Origin: Alphaproteobacteria bacterium
Lineage (GTDB): Bacteria; Pseudomonadota; Alphaproteobacteria; Sphingomonadales; Emcibacteraceae
Reading direction: 5' to 3'
DNA length: 64,000 nucleotides
Assembly: GCA_002401455.1 (NCBI GenBank)
Contig: NVTE01000004.1
Location: 1-64,000 of the forward strand
Position numbers and translations under genes: made by a program. Positions 27,181 through 37,184 of this stretch are shown here, in pieces. Position 1 is the stretch's first letter; each line of letters begins with the position of its first letter. The notes under the pieces were generated by a model that had not been told where the DNA came from, ran no database searches, and worked only from the letters and a program-made list of their open reading frames with translations.

Positions 27181-27743
27181 ACATCTTTCCTTCTAAGGTC
27201 TTGGGACCAGTCTGCAATCGGCAGCCGGTAATATTCTGAGCAGCCCTCGTTATGGCCACAGCGGGCATAGGCTGGGGGCGGGGTTCCTGCATGTTTAAAG
27301 CCAACTTTTTCCAATATACGCCGGGAGCCGGCATTCTTGGTCGCTGTCTGGGCAACGAAGCGGGTGATGATGCCGCCGTCAAAGCCTGCGCCAATCACAG
27401 ATTTCAGGATTTCCGTGCCCAGGCCCCGGCCCCAGAAATCAGGATGCAGCCAATAGCCAACTTCGGTTTCTGGCGTCTCGGAAAACACCCGGATGCCACC
27501 CACATGACGGCCACTTTCTTTGTCGGTCAGGGCATAGCGGATCGAACTACCGTCCGCAAACTGACGGATCGCCTCGGCAATGGTTTTTTCACCGTCAGCC
27601 CGGGTGAAGGGAAAAGGCACATTGGTCGACAGCCACTGGGTCACGTCCCAGTTGGACAGTATCTCCACATGACCGTCCAGGTCCTGCCAACCATAAGGCC
27701 GCAGGATCAGTCGTTCTGTCTCAATTAAATCGGGGAAACTCAT
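27177..27743 (-). CDS. GNAT-family N-acetyltransferase (RimJ/RimL type)
   Basis: The 188-residue protein starts with the RimJ/RimL-like ETERLILRPYGWQDLD and has the acetyl-CoA loop EVGYWLHPDFWGRGLGTEIL near residues 95-114, with the (R/Q)GxG(T/A) signature. It would acetylate an N-terminus or a small amine; the substrate is not predictable. It is 4 bp downstream of argJ and overlaps mutT, so all three are coupled. Confidence 0.88.
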   Translation of the reverse strand: MSFPDLIETERLILRPYGWQDLDGHVEILSNWDVTQWLSTNVPFPFTRADGEKTIAEAIRQFADGSSIRYALTDKESGRHVGGIRVFSETPETEVGYWLHPDFWGRGLGTEILKSVIGAGFDGGIITRFVAQTATKNAGSRRILEKVGFKHAGTPPPAYARCGHNEGCSEYYRLPIADWSQDLRRKDV

Positions 27744-27747
27744 TCAG

Positions 27748-28989
27748 TTAACTCCGGTAATCCGCGTTGATGTCAATATAACCGTGGGTCAGATCACAGG
27801 TCCAGACCGTCGCCCGGCCCTCTGCAATGCCCACATCGACGCTGAGCTCAATATCCTGGCCCTTGAAATGACGGGTACAGGCATCTTCGTCATAGCCCGG
27901 CACCGCCATGCCGTCTTCGGTCACTTTTTGGCCGCCAATGATGATCTCGATCTTATCCCGGTCAGCGGCTTCCCCGGCCTTGCCGACCGCCATCACGATC
28001 CGGCCCCAGTTGGCGTCTTCGCCAGCAATGGCGGTCTTGACCAGCGGTGAATTGGCGATGCTGAAGGAAATGACCTTCGCCGCCCGGTCATCCTCGGCCC
28101 CGGTGACAGTGACCGAGATAAACTTTGTCGCCCCCTCGCCGTCTTTGACCACCAGATGGGCCAGCTCCAGTGCAAGGTCGGCAAAGGCGGCGCGGAAATC
28201 CGCCAGCGCCGGATCGTCCAGACTTGTGATCTTGCCGGTTGCGGCCTTGGCCGTGGCAAAGGCCAGCAGCGTGTCCGAGGTCGAGGTATCGCTGTCGACG
28301 GTGATGGCATTAAAGGATCTATCGGCGGTCTCCTTAAGCAGGGCCTGCAGAATATCCTGGGGCAGGTCAGCGTCGGTAAAAATATAAGCCAGCATGGTCG
28401 CCATATCAGGCGCAATCATGCCCGAGCCCTTGGCAAAACCATTGATTTTCACCGGCACGCCGTTGATGGTGGCCGTACGGACCGCGCCCTTGATGAAGGT
28501 ATCCGTGGTCAGGATTGCCCCGGCCGCCGCCGTCCAGTTAGCCGGGGTGAGATTACCAACAACATCCGCCATATGGGCGGTGATTTTTTTATCGTCCAGA
28601 ACTTCGCCGATAACACCGGTGGATGACACATAGACCTGATTAGTATCGCAGCCAAGTTCAGCGGCAAGGACGGTGACAGTGGCCATCATGGCGTCCTCGC
28701 CGGCTTTACCGGTGAAGGCATTGGCATTGCCCGCATTGACCAGCAGACCGCGGGCTTTTTTACCAAGGCTCAGGTTTTGGCGGCACAGACCCACCGGAGC
28801 CGACGCGGTGCGGGAGGTAGTCAGCACGCCAGCGGCGGTCGCCCCGTCCGGAAAAGCAACACACAGCAGGTCATCCCGGTCCTGATATTTCATCTTGGTC
28901 GCCGCCGTGGCCAGCAGCACACCGTCGATTTCCGGAAAATCGGCAAATTCAGTCGGTGCCAGGGGGGAGATTTTTTCTATTTTAGCCAT
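27748..28989 (-). CDS. argJ: Bifunctional ornithine acetyltransferase/N-acetylglutamate synthase
   Basis: The 413-residue precursor is expected to cleave itself at the conserved KGSGMIAPDMATMLAYIFTDA segment (about 181-201), where the threonine of MATML becomes the N-terminal nucleophile of the beta chain. It recycles acetyl groups in arginine synthesis, and in the bifunctional form also makes N-acetylglutamate. It heads the argJ-GNAT-mutT unit. A 7-bp hairpin (29013-29038) lies about 24 nt upstream of the ATG, and the gene is divergent from secA. Confidence 0.96.
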   Translation of the reverse strand: MAKIEKISPLAPTEFADFPEIDGVLLATAATKMKYQDRDDLLCVAFPDGATAAGVLTTSRTASAPVGLCRQNLSLGKKARGLLVNAGNANAFTGKAGEDAMMATVTVLAAELGCDTNQVYVSSTGVIGEVLDDKKITAHMADVVGNLTPANWTAAAGAILTTDTFIKGAVRTATINGVPVKINGFAKGSGMIAPDMATMLAYIFTDADLPQDILQALLKETADRSFNAITVDSDTSTSDTLLAFATAKAATGKITSLDDPALADFRAAFADLALELAHLVVKDGEGATKFISVTVTGAEDDRAAKVISFSIANSPLVKTAIAGEDANWGRIVMAVGKAGEAADRDKIEIIIGGQKVTEDGMAVPGYDEDACTRHFKGQDIELSVDVGIAEGRATVWTCDLTHGYIDINADYRS

Positions 28990-29012
28990 TTAACCATCAA
29001 TTCCATTGGGGG

Positions 29013-29038
29013 ATAGGGGTCCATTTTTGAGCCCCTAT
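29013..29038 (-). promoter_or_regulatory. Leader hairpin or operator upstream of argJ
   Basis: ATAGGGG and CCCCTAT form a perfect 7-bp inverted repeat with a 12-nt loop, ending about 24 nt before the argJ start on the minus strand. There is no following T-tract, so it is not a terminator. It could be an operator or a 5' UTR stem controlling translation. Confidence 0.4.
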
Positions 29039-29140
29039 ACATATTCAAAATCAGAGACCGCAACAACCATATTGTCCATTATTTCCCCGTGAACTCGGGA
29101 AAACATATAATAAGTGTTAATTTATACAGCTTTATAGTGA

Positions 29141-29176
29141 TCTGTCATTGACAGAATGGCAGGACGCTCTTATCTG
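29141..29176 (+). promoter_or_regulatory. Candidate secA promoter with overlapping palindrome
   Basis: A perfect -35 hexamer TTGACA (29148-29153) is followed after 17 bp by TATCTG (29171-29176), a weak -10. The -35 lies inside a 15-bp dyad TCTGTCA-T-TGACAGA (29141-29155). The start codon of secA is 83 bp further on. The overlap suggests repression at this site, but no regulator is identified. Confidence 0.45.
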
Positions 29177-29258
29177 TTCTAGGTAATTTTTGTAGGTTTG
29201 GGGCAAATGATAAACAATATCAGACGATGACCTCACAACCCTTGATTAAGGAAATGAA

Positions 29259-32009
29259 ATGTTGGGATTGGGCAAACTTGCCAAAAAGATTTTTGGGACC
29301 GCCAATGACCGGTATATTAAAACCCTGCGGCCACAGGTCGACGCCATCAATGCGCTGGAAGACGAGATCAAGAAACTGTCCGATGACGAGCTTCGGGCCA
29401 AAACCGCAGATTTCCGCGCCCGCCTGAAAGACGGGGCCAGCCTGGACAGTCTGCTGGTCGAGGCCTTTGCCACCGTCCGGGAAGCGGCGATCAGAACCCT
29501 GGGCCAGCGTCATTATGATGTCCAGCTGATCGGCGGCATGGTCCTGCATCAGGGCAAGATTTCCGAAATGAAAACCGGCGAGGGCAAGACCCTGGTCTCG
29601 ACCCTGGCAGGCTACCTCAATGCCCTGCCCGAAGGCGGCGTTCACATCGTCACCGTCAATGATTATCTGGCCAACCGGGATTCCGCCTGGATGGGACAGG
29701 TGTTCACCTTCCTCGGCATGACCACGGGATGCATCGTGCCCAACATGGGTGACGAGGACCGCAAGGCTGCCTATGCCGCCGATATCACCTATGCCACCAA
29801 TAATGAGCTCGGCTTTGATTATCTGCGCGATAACATGAAATTCCATCCCGATGCCATGGTCCAGAGACCCCCGGCCTTTGCCATCGTTGATGAGGTCGAC
29901 AGTATCCTGATCGATGAAGCCCGGACCCCGCTGGTCATCTCCGGCCCGACCGAGGATAAATCAGACCTCTATACCGCCATCAATGAGCTCATTCCCGAGC
30001 TCAATGACGAAGATTACGAGATCGATGAGAAGTCCAAATCCGTCTCCCTGACCGAAGAAGGCATGGAGCATCTGGAACAGATCCTGATCAGCCACGACCT
30101 GATCACGGGCGACAACATGTATGACTTTGGCAATGTGGCCGTGGTCCATCATGTGAATCAGGCCATGAAGGCCCATAAGCTGTTCACCAAAGAAAAAGAT
30201 TATATCGTCAAGGGCAGTGAAGTGATCATCATCGATGAATTCACCGGCCGGATGATGGAAGGCCGCCGCTATTCCGATGGCCTGCATCAGGCACTGGAAG
30301 CCAAAGAAGGCGCAGAAATTCAGACCGAAAACCAGACCCTGGCCTCGGTCACCTTCCAGAATTATTTCCGCCTCTATCCCAAATTGTCCGGCATGACCGG
30401 GACCGCCGCCACCGAAGCCGCCGAATTTGGCGAGATTTATGGCCTGGACGTGATCGAAATTCCGACCCATGTTGCCGTCAGCCGGGCCGACGATGATGAT
30501 GAGATCTACCGGACGACAACGGAAAAATTTGAAGCCATCGTCGAACAGATCATCATCTGCCAGAAGGCCGGTCAGCCGATCCTGGTCGGCACGGTCAGCA
30601 TCGAGCGGTCAGAATATCTGGCCGACATGCTGAAAGATCGCAACATCACCCATAATGTTCTGAACGCCAAATTCCATGAGCAGGAAGCCTTTATCATCGG
30701 CCAGGCCGGACGCTATAACGCGGTGACCATCGCCACCAACATGGCCGGTCGCGGTACCGACATTCAGCTCGGTGGTAACCTGGACATGCGCATCGAAGCC
30801 GAGGTTGACGACATCGATGAAACATCCCGCAAGGCGTCAGCCGAGAAAATAACCGCCGAAGTCGCCGCCGAAAAACAAAAAGTTCTTGAGGCTGGCGGGC
30901 TCTATGTTCTCGGCACCGAACGTCATGAAAGCCGCCGGATAGATAACCAGCTGCGTGGCCGGTCCGGACGTCAGGGCGACCCAGGTCATTCCAAATTCTT
31001 CCTGAGCATGGAAGATGACCTGATGCGCATCTTTGGCGGCGAACGCATGGACAGCCTGATGCAGAAATTCGGATTTGAAGAGGGCGAAAGCCTGATCCAT
31101 CCCTGGCTCAACCGGGCGGTGGAAAAATCTCAGGAAAAAGTCGAAGCCCGCAACTATGAAATCCGCAAAAACCTGCTGAAATTCGACAATGTGATGAATG
31201 ACCAGCGCAAAGCCATTTATGACCAGCGCCGGGATGTGATGATCACTGACGACCTGTCCGACACCCTGGGTGATATGCGGGCCCAGGTCGCCGAAGACCT
31301 GGCCACCAATCATATCCCCGCCCGGGCCTATCCCCAGGATTGGGATACAGAAGCCATGAGCGAAGAAGCCATCCGTATCTTTGGCCGGGATTTCGACCTC
31401 AAGGAATGGGTCAAGGAAGAAGGCATCGACGCCGAGGGCTTTGCAGACCGCCTGATTGATGAGGCCGACCGCTTCATGGCCAAGCGCGCCGCCGACATCG
31501 GACCAGAGATCATGCGCCAGGTCGAACGCAGTCTGCTGCTGCAGGCCATTGACCGCTACTGGAAGGAACATCTGGCTCAGCTCGACCATCTGCGTCAGGT
31601 CATTCAGCTGCGCGCCTACGGTCAGCGGGACCCGCTCAATGAATATAAGACCGAAGCCTTTGCCATGTTTGAAAAGATGCTCGATGAGACCCGCGACAAT
31701 GTGGTGACCCTGCTGTCCCATATTGAAATCCAGCCGGCAGAACCCCTGCCCGAACTGGAAGAACCGGACATGAGCGGCTTCGACATCACCCATATTGACG
31801 CGACCACCGGCCATAATGACGCCAACAGCGGCATTGACCTCCATAATCCCAAGACCTGGAAGAACATGCCGCGCAACAGCCCCTGCCCTTGTGGGAGCGG
31901 CAAGAAATACAAACATTGCCACGGCATGGTCCTGCCCAAGGTTGGCCGTAATGACCTCTGCCCGTGCGGCAGCGGCAAGAAATACAAACATTGCCACGGG
32001 GTGCTGTAA
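29259..32009 (+). CDS. secA: Preprotein translocase ATPase SecA
   Basis: This 916-residue motor drives proteins through SecYEG. Visible parts are Walker [21 protein letters not shown] (about 102-121), the DEAD-like [12 protein letters not shown] (about 210), the GMTGTA region, the second nucleotide fold with [13 protein letters not shown] (about 495), the [21 protein letters not shown] motif, the helical scaffold, and the C-terminal zinc tail. The tail holds two SEC-C motifs ([14 protein letters not shown]) in tandem, where one is usual. ATG 29259 has an AAGGAAATGAA ribosome site. SecB, its chaperone partner, is encoded 11 kb away at 43242. Confidence 0.98.
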   Translation: MLGLGKLAKKIFGTANDRYIKTLRPQVDAINALEDEIKKLSDDELRAKTADFRARLKDGASLDSLLVEAFATVREAAIRTLGQRHYDVQLIGGMVLHQGKISEMKTGEGKTLVSTLAGYLNALPEGGVHIVTVNDYLANRDSAWMGQVFTFLGMTTGCIVPNMGDEDRKAAYAADITYATNNELGFDYLRDNMKFHPDAMVQRPPAFAIVDEVDSILIDEARTPLVISGPTEDKSDLYTAINELIPELNDEDYEIDEKSKSVSLTEEGMEHLEQILISHDLITGDNMYDFGNVAVVHHVNQAMKAHKLFTKEKDYIVKGSEVIIIDEFTGRMMEGRRYSDGLHQALEAKEGAEIQTENQTLASVTFQNYFRLYPKLSGMTGTAATEAAEFGEIYGLDVIEIPTHVAVSRADDDDEIYRTTTEKFEAIVEQIIICQKAGQPILVGTVSIERSEYLADMLKDRNITHNVLNAKFHEQEAFIIGQAGRYNAVTIATNMAGRGTDIQLGGNLDMRIEAEVDDIDETSRKASAEKITAEVAAEKQKVLEAGGLYVLGTERHESRRIDNQLRGRSGRQGDPGHSKFFLSMEDDLMRIFGGERMDSLMQKFGFEEGESLIHPWLNRAVEKSQEKVEARNYEIRKNLLKFDNVMNDQRKAIYDQRRDVMITDDLSDTLGDMRAQVAEDLATNHIPARAYPQDWDTEAMSEEAIRIFGRDFDLKEWVKEEGIDAEGFADRLIDEADRFMAKRAADIGPEIMRQVERSLLLQAIDRYWKEHLAQLDHLRQVIQLRAYGQRDPLNEYKTEAFAMFEKMLDETRDNVVTLLSHIEIQPAEPLPELEEPDMSGFDITHIDATTGHNDANSGIDLHNPKTWKNMPRNSPCPCGSGKKYKHCHGMVLPKVGRNDLCPCGSGKKYKHCHGVL
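31896..31999 (+). repeat. Direct repeat encoding the duplicated SEC-C zinc motif of SecA
   Basis: An identical stretch of 29 nt at 31896-31924 recurs at 31971-31999, offset by 75 bp (25 codons). Each encodes most of [10 protein letters not shown]. Codon-level identity indicates a recent in-frame duplication or ongoing gene conversion. Confidence 0.85.
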
Positions 32010-32030
32010 ACCCCTGCAACAGCAAGACAC

Positions 32031-32068
32031 AAAAAAAGCGCTGAGGAGTATCCTTCAGCGCTTTTTTT
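32031..32068. terminator. Bidirectional intrinsic terminator between secA and accA
   Basis: AAAAAAAGCGCTGA pairs with TCAGCGCTTTTTTT around a short loop. The stem has a T-run on either strand, so it can stop both the rightward secA and the leftward accA transcripts. Confidence 0.9.
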
Positions 32069-32099
32069 ATTCTTTGGTGTCAGGTGTCAGACTAAAATC

Positions 32100-33053
32100 T
32101 TAAAGCCCGACCTTGCCCATGGACAGGAATTTTTCCCGGCGTAGCTGTTTCAGCTTGTCACCGCTGAGGACGGAGAGTTCGCTAAGAGATGTTTCCAGTA
32201 CCTTGCGGATCGTGTCCATAGTCAGGCCATGGTCCCGGTGAGCGCCACCAACGGGCTCCGGAATGATCTCATCAATGACGTGTAGTTTGAGCAGGTCCTG
32301 GGCCGTAATTTTCAGGGCATTGGCCGCATCCTCGGCTTTGTCAGAGGTCCGCCACAGGATCGAGGCACAGCCTTCCGGTGAAATCACCGAATAGACCGCA
32401 TGTTCCAGCATCATCACCCGGTTGCCGGCCGCCAGCGCCACCGCACCACCGGACCCGCCCTCGCCGACAATGATCGACACTAACGGTACTTTCAGGCCGA
32501 GACAGGCTTCGGTTGAGCGGGCGATGGCTTCGGCCTGGCCGCGCTCCTCAGCGCCGACCCCAGGGTAAGCACCTGTGGTATCGACCAGGGTGATCACCGG
32601 AATGTCGAACTGTTCGGCCATTTTTAACAGGCGAATGGTTTTACGGTAGCCTTCCGGCCGCGCCATGCCAAAATTATGTTTGATCCGGCTTTGCGTGTCA
32701 TCACCCTTTTCATGGCCGATGATCATCACCGACTGGCCCTTGAACCGGCCAAGGCCACCCATGATCGCCACATCGTCAGAAAAAGCCCGGTCGCCGGCCA
32801 GCGGCATAAAATCGGTGATCAAATTCTTGACATAATCCTTGAAGTGGGGCCGCTGGGGATGGCGGGCCACCTTGATCTTCTGCCAGGGAGTCAGTCGGCC
32901 GTAGGTATCCCGCAGCAGCTTATCCCGCTTGGTTTCCAGGCGCGTAACCTCTTCGGAAATATTGATCTCTTCTCCGCTTTCCAGGTTATTCATATCCCGG
33001 ATACGGCTTTCCAGCTCGGCAATTGGTTTTTCAAAATCAAGATAAGTCAGCAT
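32100..33053 (-). CDS. accA: Acetyl-CoA carboxylase carboxyltransferase, alpha subunit
   Basis: At 317 residues the length is normal for AccA, which with AccD transfers carboxyl from biotin to acetyl-CoA for fatty acid synthesis. The N-terminal FEKPIAELESRI helix, the conserved RHPQRPHFKDYV (about 84-95) and the oxyanion segment GEGGSGGAVALAAGNRV near 198-214 are visible. It lies 68 bp downstream of xerD on the same strand, and xerD-accA adjacency is common in the class. A bidirectional terminator follows. Confidence 0.97.
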   Translation of the reverse strand: MLTYLDFEKPIAELESRIRDMNNLESGEEINISEEVTRLETKRDKLLRDTYGRLTPWQKIKVARHPQRPHFKDYVKNLITDFMPLAGDRAFSDDVAIMGGLGRFKGQSVMIIGHEKGDDTQSRIKHNFGMARPEGYRKTIRLLKMAEQFDIPVITLVDTTGAYPGVGAEERGQAEAIARSTEACLGLKVPLVSIIVGEGGSGGAVALAAGNRVMMLEHAVYSVISPEGCASILWRTSDKAEDAANALKITAQDLLKLHVIDEIIPEPVGGAHRDHGLTMDTIRKVLETSLSELSVLSGDKLKQLRREKFLSMGKVGL

Positions 33054-33121
33054 ATATATTTCTCAAAAAATCACAGATATATGGGTTGAAACAAGTACAA
33101 GCAGCCCTTATAGCCCTCATT

Positions 33122-34054
33122 TCACGCCTTGGAAAGAGGGTGTTTCTGCTGAACCAAAATTTTCAGCCTTTCGGTCAGCACATGAGTGTAAATCTGGGTG
33201 GTGCTGATGTCAGAATGACCGAGCATTTTCTGCACCGCCCGCAGGTCGGCCCCGTGGGACAACAGATGGGTGGCAAAGGCATGACGCAGCACATGGGGCG
33301 ACAGTTGGCTGGGCAGAATTCCGGCATCGGCCCCCAGTTGTTTCAACAGTTGGGCAAAGCGGTGACGGGTCAGATGACCCTTGGCCCCGCGTGAGGGAAA
33401 TAGCCATTTATTTTGGCTTTTTGATCCGGTTTTATCCCCCGGGGCATCCTCCCCATGATCTAAAGCCTCCATATAAGTGTTCAGGGCGCGGATCGCCCGA
33501 CCGTTCATGGGCACCAGCCGTTCCTTATCGCCCTTGCCACGTACATATATATAGGGCTGGCCCGACTGGACGGCGACCCGGGGCAGGCTAACCAGTTCCG
33601 TCACCCGCAGGCCAGTGGCATAGAGCAGCTCAATCAGGGCATGGAGGCGGAAAGGTTTCAGACTACCCTTTTTCTCTGCCTGACGTTCCGCCACCTCCAG
33701 CAGCCGGCTGACCTGATCTTCACTAAGCAGTTTGGGCAGGGTCTTGCCCAGGCGCGGGCTGTCAAGGCCAAGCACCGGATTATCGTCCCGAATACCTTCC
33801 GCATAGAGGAATTTATAGAACTGCCGCAGAGTCGACAGTTTGCGGGCCTGGGTCCGGGCGGCCAGACCGCTGGCCTGGAGCCCTGCCAAATAGGCCCTCA
33901 GATGATCCCGGTTCAGATCTTTCAGGGGGACAGTATTATGGTCTGACAGACGGTCCAGGTCCCGCTCATAGGACTCAAGGGTATTTTGCGCCGCCCCTCG
34001 TTCTGCACCGAGCATCTCCAGAAACTGGCTGATAAGGGTGCGATCAGAAACCAT
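33122..34054 (-). CDS. xerD: Site-specific tyrosine recombinase XerD
   Basis: The 310-residue protein has the SAM-like core-binding domain (about 1-100) and the catalytic domain, with Arg in [14 protein letters not shown] (near 150), Lys in [24 protein letters not shown] (His-x-x-Arg near 252-255), [15 protein letters not shown] with the late His, and nucleophile Tyr. With XerC it resolves chromosome dimers at dif. It is called XerD rather than XerC because of its accA neighbour. It begins 11 bp inside the end of the preceding 701-residue gene, which implies translational coupling. Confidence 0.92.
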   Translation of the reverse strand: MVSDRTLISQFLEMLGAERGAAQNTLESYERDLDRLSDHNTVPLKDLNRDHLRAYLAGLQASGLAARTQARKLSTLRQFYKFLYAEGIRDDNPVLGLDSPRLGKTLPKLLSEDQVSRLLEVAERQAEKKGSLKPFRLHALIELLYATGLRVTELVSLPRVAVQSGQPYIYVRGKGDKERLVPMNGRAIRALNTYMEALDHGEDAPGDKTGSKSQNKWLFPSRGAKGHLTRHRFAQLLKQLGADAGILPSQLSPHVLRHAFATHLLSHGADLRAVQKMLGHSDISTTQIYTHVLTERLKILVQQKHPLSKA

Positions 34055-36149
34055 TGTTGGCCAATATTTCCAGGGCCAGTTGACGGGCTTCCGCCTCCAG
34101 ACCCACCGACCTGAGCGCCCGGATCACCGCACTAGCCCCGGTCGGATCAAGAGCTGAACCACCGTCCTCATCAGCCAGCAGGCACAGCAGCACAGTTTCG
34201 CCGAGCTTATCGCCGGCCACCGCGCTGATCAGATTGCGCCAGACCGCCACCGGGATCGGATGGTTGTTATCCTGAACCAGGGGGCCGATCAGCTCCTGCC
34301 ACATGGATTCCGGCACCTTAAAGCCCAGGGCCTCGGTCACGGAATAAAACAGGGCGGCTTTTTCTTTGCGGCGTTCCGGCGACAGAACCATCTGGCCGTT
34401 CCACCACAGGTCGAGAATGCCCCTTGACCAAGGGATGTCCTTGGTCTGGTCCGAGACGATCATCAGGGGCCAGATATCGACCAGCGCCCGGGTCGCGTCC
34501 ACATGACCGTTAAAGGCCGCCGTCCGGACAAAGCCATACCACTCTCGGGCCTTGCGGTCATTGCCGGCCAGCATCAGGGCGCGGGTGAGGTGATGGGCAT
34601 GAAACAACAGGTCCTCCCCGGGCTCGAGCGAGCGCACAGCGCGGGCATTAAGCAGGGCGGCGCGGGGTAGGTCCCGCTGGGGCAGAGCCCGGTCCCAGAT
34701 GGCTTTCAGGGTTTCGGCCTTGTGCAGGTCATCAATTTGTTTGGCCGCAGATTGATATAGCAAAACATCGCCCATGATGGTGTCATCCACCCGGGCAATG
34801 ACAATGGCATTGTCATATTCACTTTCGGTGAAACTTAAATTACCATAGAGCGGGATGATTTTTTTCACCGGATAGGTCGCCGAGCGGTAGCTTTGCGCCG
34901 CCGCCATCAGACGGCCTTCCTTCTGCACATTGGCGTTGCCGGACAGGGCATAGAGAACCAGCGCCGGGGCATCGCCAAACATCTGGGCCGCCAGGGGCTG
35001 CTCCAATGTCGACAACAGGCTGTAAGTCATGGGGTCCAGCTGGCCAAAGCCCGACGAGAAACTCTGTTGGGTCTCGCCATTTTCCCCCTCCATCGATAAT
35101 TTATTGATCAGGTCATAAAAAATGAAATCTGTATTTCCCTGCTCCATGAGCAATTCCATGGTCAGGGCGGCCCCCTCACCATTGCCCTCCATGGCCTGGC
35201 AATAGGCCAGAAGCTTCAGCCAGTAATGATCGGTTAAGGCCTCTTCGTCTGCCCCGTCCACATCCGCATCCACGGCTTGTCTGGCGATGGTGCAGGCCGC
35301 AGAGATATCCCCGGCCATCAACATCAGATCACTGATTTCCTGCGATCCGTCACCGGACTCCCGGGGCAGAAGTTTCAGAAAGGAGACCAGCATGGCCAGG
35401 TCACCGGTTTCGCCGATTTTCTTGATTCTGAGGGACAGGAACCGGGACAGGTCGGCCGCGCTGGGGTTTTGAGGGACTAAAATTTCCGGGATTTTAATGA
35501 CGTCTATGCCAATAGAGGCTGTCTCTGAGGAGCCAGGGCCTGAAGCGACCGGTACAGTCTGACCGCCGGGGAGATCAGGTAAAATTTTCTCAACCGGGAC
35601 GGTCGCCGCCGACAGCAGAAGTTTTCTGGTCAAGGCCGCCATGACCGGCGATCTGGTCGGCACGGGCAGGATGGATAACAACTGTTCAATGCGCGCCCGT
35701 TCGGACCCCCGCCACAGGGTCAGGGGAAACCCCCCGTCCTTTTCACCGATCAGTCCCTGTTCCGCCGGGATTGTGGCAATGAGTTCCAGGGTCTCAACCT
35801 CAAGACCGTCTGGATCAAGGCCGGTATCAGCCTCCGCATCGGCACCGATTCCCTCATCTTTGTCCTGCAAAACAATCGGGGCGACTTGTTTTGTCGGCGG
35901 GATATAGGGGCCGGGCTCGCCTTTGGGAAACAAAATAGACCGGGGCAATTCTGTTGCCGGTTTTTTAGACGGGTGATCCTGTTCCGCCTTCAGTTTGATC
36001 TGTTGGAGTTTGACCTCTTGGGGCATGATCTCCAAAGGCCGGATTTGCGTCCCCTCCTCCTGCTGCATCGCCAGAAGAACCGCCGAATCCACCAGAACAA
36101 GCCCGGTAGTGGCAAGGATAAGAATGCGTATGAACGGTAAACGGATCAT
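34044..36149 (-). CDS. Unrecognised 701-residue membrane-anchored or exported protein
   Basis: I do not recognise a family with certainty. Residues 1-28 form a positively charged then hydrophobic segment ([27 protein letters not shown]), a signal anchor or uncleaved signal. Residues 30-130 are Pro/Glu/Lys-rich and probably extended. The rest (about 150-701) is alpha-helical with many Ala/Leu pairs and resembles a TPR-like or SEL1-like solenoid, with no catalytic motif seen. It precedes xerD with an 11-bp overlap and follows a 46-residue membrane protein gene. In alphaproteobacteria a large hypothetical protein often lies between aroK and xerD. The periplasmic scaffold reading is inference. 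Confidence 0.7.
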   Translation of the reverse strand: MIRLPFIRILILATTGLVLVDSAVLLAMQQEEGTQIRPLEIMPQEVKLQQIKLKAEQDHPSKKPATELPRSILFPKGEPGPYIPPTKQVAPIVLQDKDEGIGADAEADTGLDPDGLEVETLELIATIPAEQGLIGEKDGGFPLTLWRGSERARIEQLLSILPVPTRSPVMAALTRKLLLSAATVPVEKILPDLPGGQTVPVASGPGSSETASIGIDVIKIPEILVPQNPSAADLSRFLSLRIKKIGETGDLAMLVSFLKLLPRESGDGSQEISDLMLMAGDISAACTIARQAVDADVDGADEEALTDHYWLKLLAYCQAMEGNGEGAALTMELLMEQGNTDFIFYDLINKLSMEGENGETQQSFSSGFGQLDPMTYSLLSTLEQPLAAQMFGDAPALVLYALSGNANVQKEGRLMAAAQSYRSATYPVKKIIPLYGNLSFTESEYDNAIVIARVDDTIMGDVLLYQSAAKQIDDLHKAETLKAIWDRALPQRDLPRAALLNARAVRSLEPGEDLLFHAHHLTRALMLAGNDRKAREWYGFVRTAAFNGHVDATRALVDIWPLMIVSDQTKDIPWSRGILDLWWNGQMVLSPERRKEKAALFYSVTEALGFKVPESMWQELIGPLVQDNNHPIPVAVWRNLISAVAGDKLGETVLLCLLADEDGGSALDPTGASAVIRALRSVGLEAEARQLALEILANNGF

Positions 36150-36229
36150 ATTATTTCCTGGTCAGCACCCCTTAACCTCTATGTGGTTAACCATTGAGGG
36201 GGTGATATTAAGACTTTTCAACGTTATAA

Positions 36230-36370
36230 CTATTGGGGGAACCGATCATCGGACAGGGTTTTTTCCACCTTCTGTTTCGGGGGGGCGATATCGACGGTCA
36301 TCAGATAAACCGCCCCTGCACCAATTCCCACCAATATAAGGATGATCATCATTAACCAAAATTTGCCCAT
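36230..36370 (-). CDS. Small conserved membrane protein (46 residues)
   Basis: The ORF track extends to 36457, but ATG 36370 gives a compact product: MGKFW, a hydrophobic helix of about 20 residues (LMMIILILVGIGAGAVYLM), then TVDIAPPKQKVEKTLSDDRFP. The pattern of one helix, a xxDIPxP turn and a charged VEK-xxx-DDRFP tail is one I recall for small ORFs upstream of aroK in other alphaproteobacteria. It lies 80 bp upstream of the 701-residue gene on the same strand and is divergent from aroK. Function is unknown. Confidence 0.65.
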   Translation of the reverse strand: MGKFWLMMIILILVGIGAGAVYLMTVDIAPPKQKVEKTLSDDRFPQ

Positions 36371-36560
36371 TTTTCGTCTTATTCCCTCGATCGTAAATAT
36401 ATAATTTCCTGTAAGAGGGCATAGTAACCATCTCTGGCCCAATGGTAAAGTGCCCACTGATATTCCTCATTCCCACCCTCCCGTGAATAAAAAAGAAATA
36501 TGGTTATTTAATGACTTTCTGTATGTCAAACGCAACTAGCCATGCTAAGAGTAAGCCATA

Positions 36561-37184
36561 ATGAAACGTTATAAAAAAGCCAAAAAAAAATCACCCTCCG
36601 CCCGTCTAAGGTATCCTTTAACCAAAAGCATCTCTTTAATTGGTCTGATGGGGTCAGGAAAAACCACGGTCGGAACCCGCCTGGCCCGTAAGCTGGGTAT
36701 ATCTTTTGTCGATTCTGATGCCGAAATTGAAATCGCCGCCGATCATACCGTCAGTGAAATTTTTGAAAAATTTGGCGAGGAAGATTTCCGCAACGGCGAA
36801 CGCAAAGTTATTAAACGTCTGATTTCCGAAAAACCCAATGTTCTGGGCACCGGCGGCGGTGCTTTCATGGACCGGGTCACCCGCCGGCGGCTGAAAGAAA
36901 AAACCATCACCATCTGGCTGAAGGCCGACATTGATCATCTGGTGGAGAGGACCTCCAGGCGGAATACCAGACCCCTGCTCCGGGCAGGCAACCCAGAAGA
37001 AATATTGCGAAACCTGGCCAAAAAGCGCTATCCTGTCTATGGTCAGGCGGTCATCACCGTAGAAACCGGCGCCGGCCCCCATGAAAAAGTGGTCAACGAT
37101 ATCATCTGGAAACTCAATCAGTATCTGGCAAAAGAGAAAAAGAAACAAGACAATGTCGAGCCAACACATAACCGTCAGCCTTAA
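36561..37184 (+). CDS. aroK: Shikimate kinase
   Basis: The 207-residue kinase carries the P-loop GLMGSGKTTVGTRLARKLG (about 30-48), the DSDAEIE shikimate-binding motif (about 53-59) and GTGGGAFMD (near 98-106), with the lid arginine in RNTRPLL. It phosphorylates shikimate in aromatic amino acid synthesis. The first 20 residues are unusually basic (KRYKKAKKKS) compared with E. coli AroK, a longer N-terminus than needed. It overlaps aroB by 32 bp. Confidence 0.95.
   Translation: MKRYKKAKKKSPSARLRYPLTKSISLIGLMGSGKTTVGTRLARKLGISFVDSDAEIEIAADHTVSEIFEKFGEEDFRNGERKVIKRLISEKPNVLGTGGGAFMDRVTRRRLKEKTITIWLKADIDHLVERTSRRNTRPLLRAGNPEEILRNLAKKRYPVYGQAVITVETGAGPHEKVVNDIIWKLNQYLAKEKKKQDNVEPTHNRQP

Noticed and set aside
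30837-32030. 397-aa minus-strand ORF antisense to secA
   Set aside because: secA is certain on the plus strand; the hydrophobic look of the antisense frame comes from the complement of charged codons.
33122-34054. XerD as a phage or island integrase
   Set aside because: Length, motifs and the accA neighbour fit the chromosomal XerD; no att-like repeats or cargo genes flank it.
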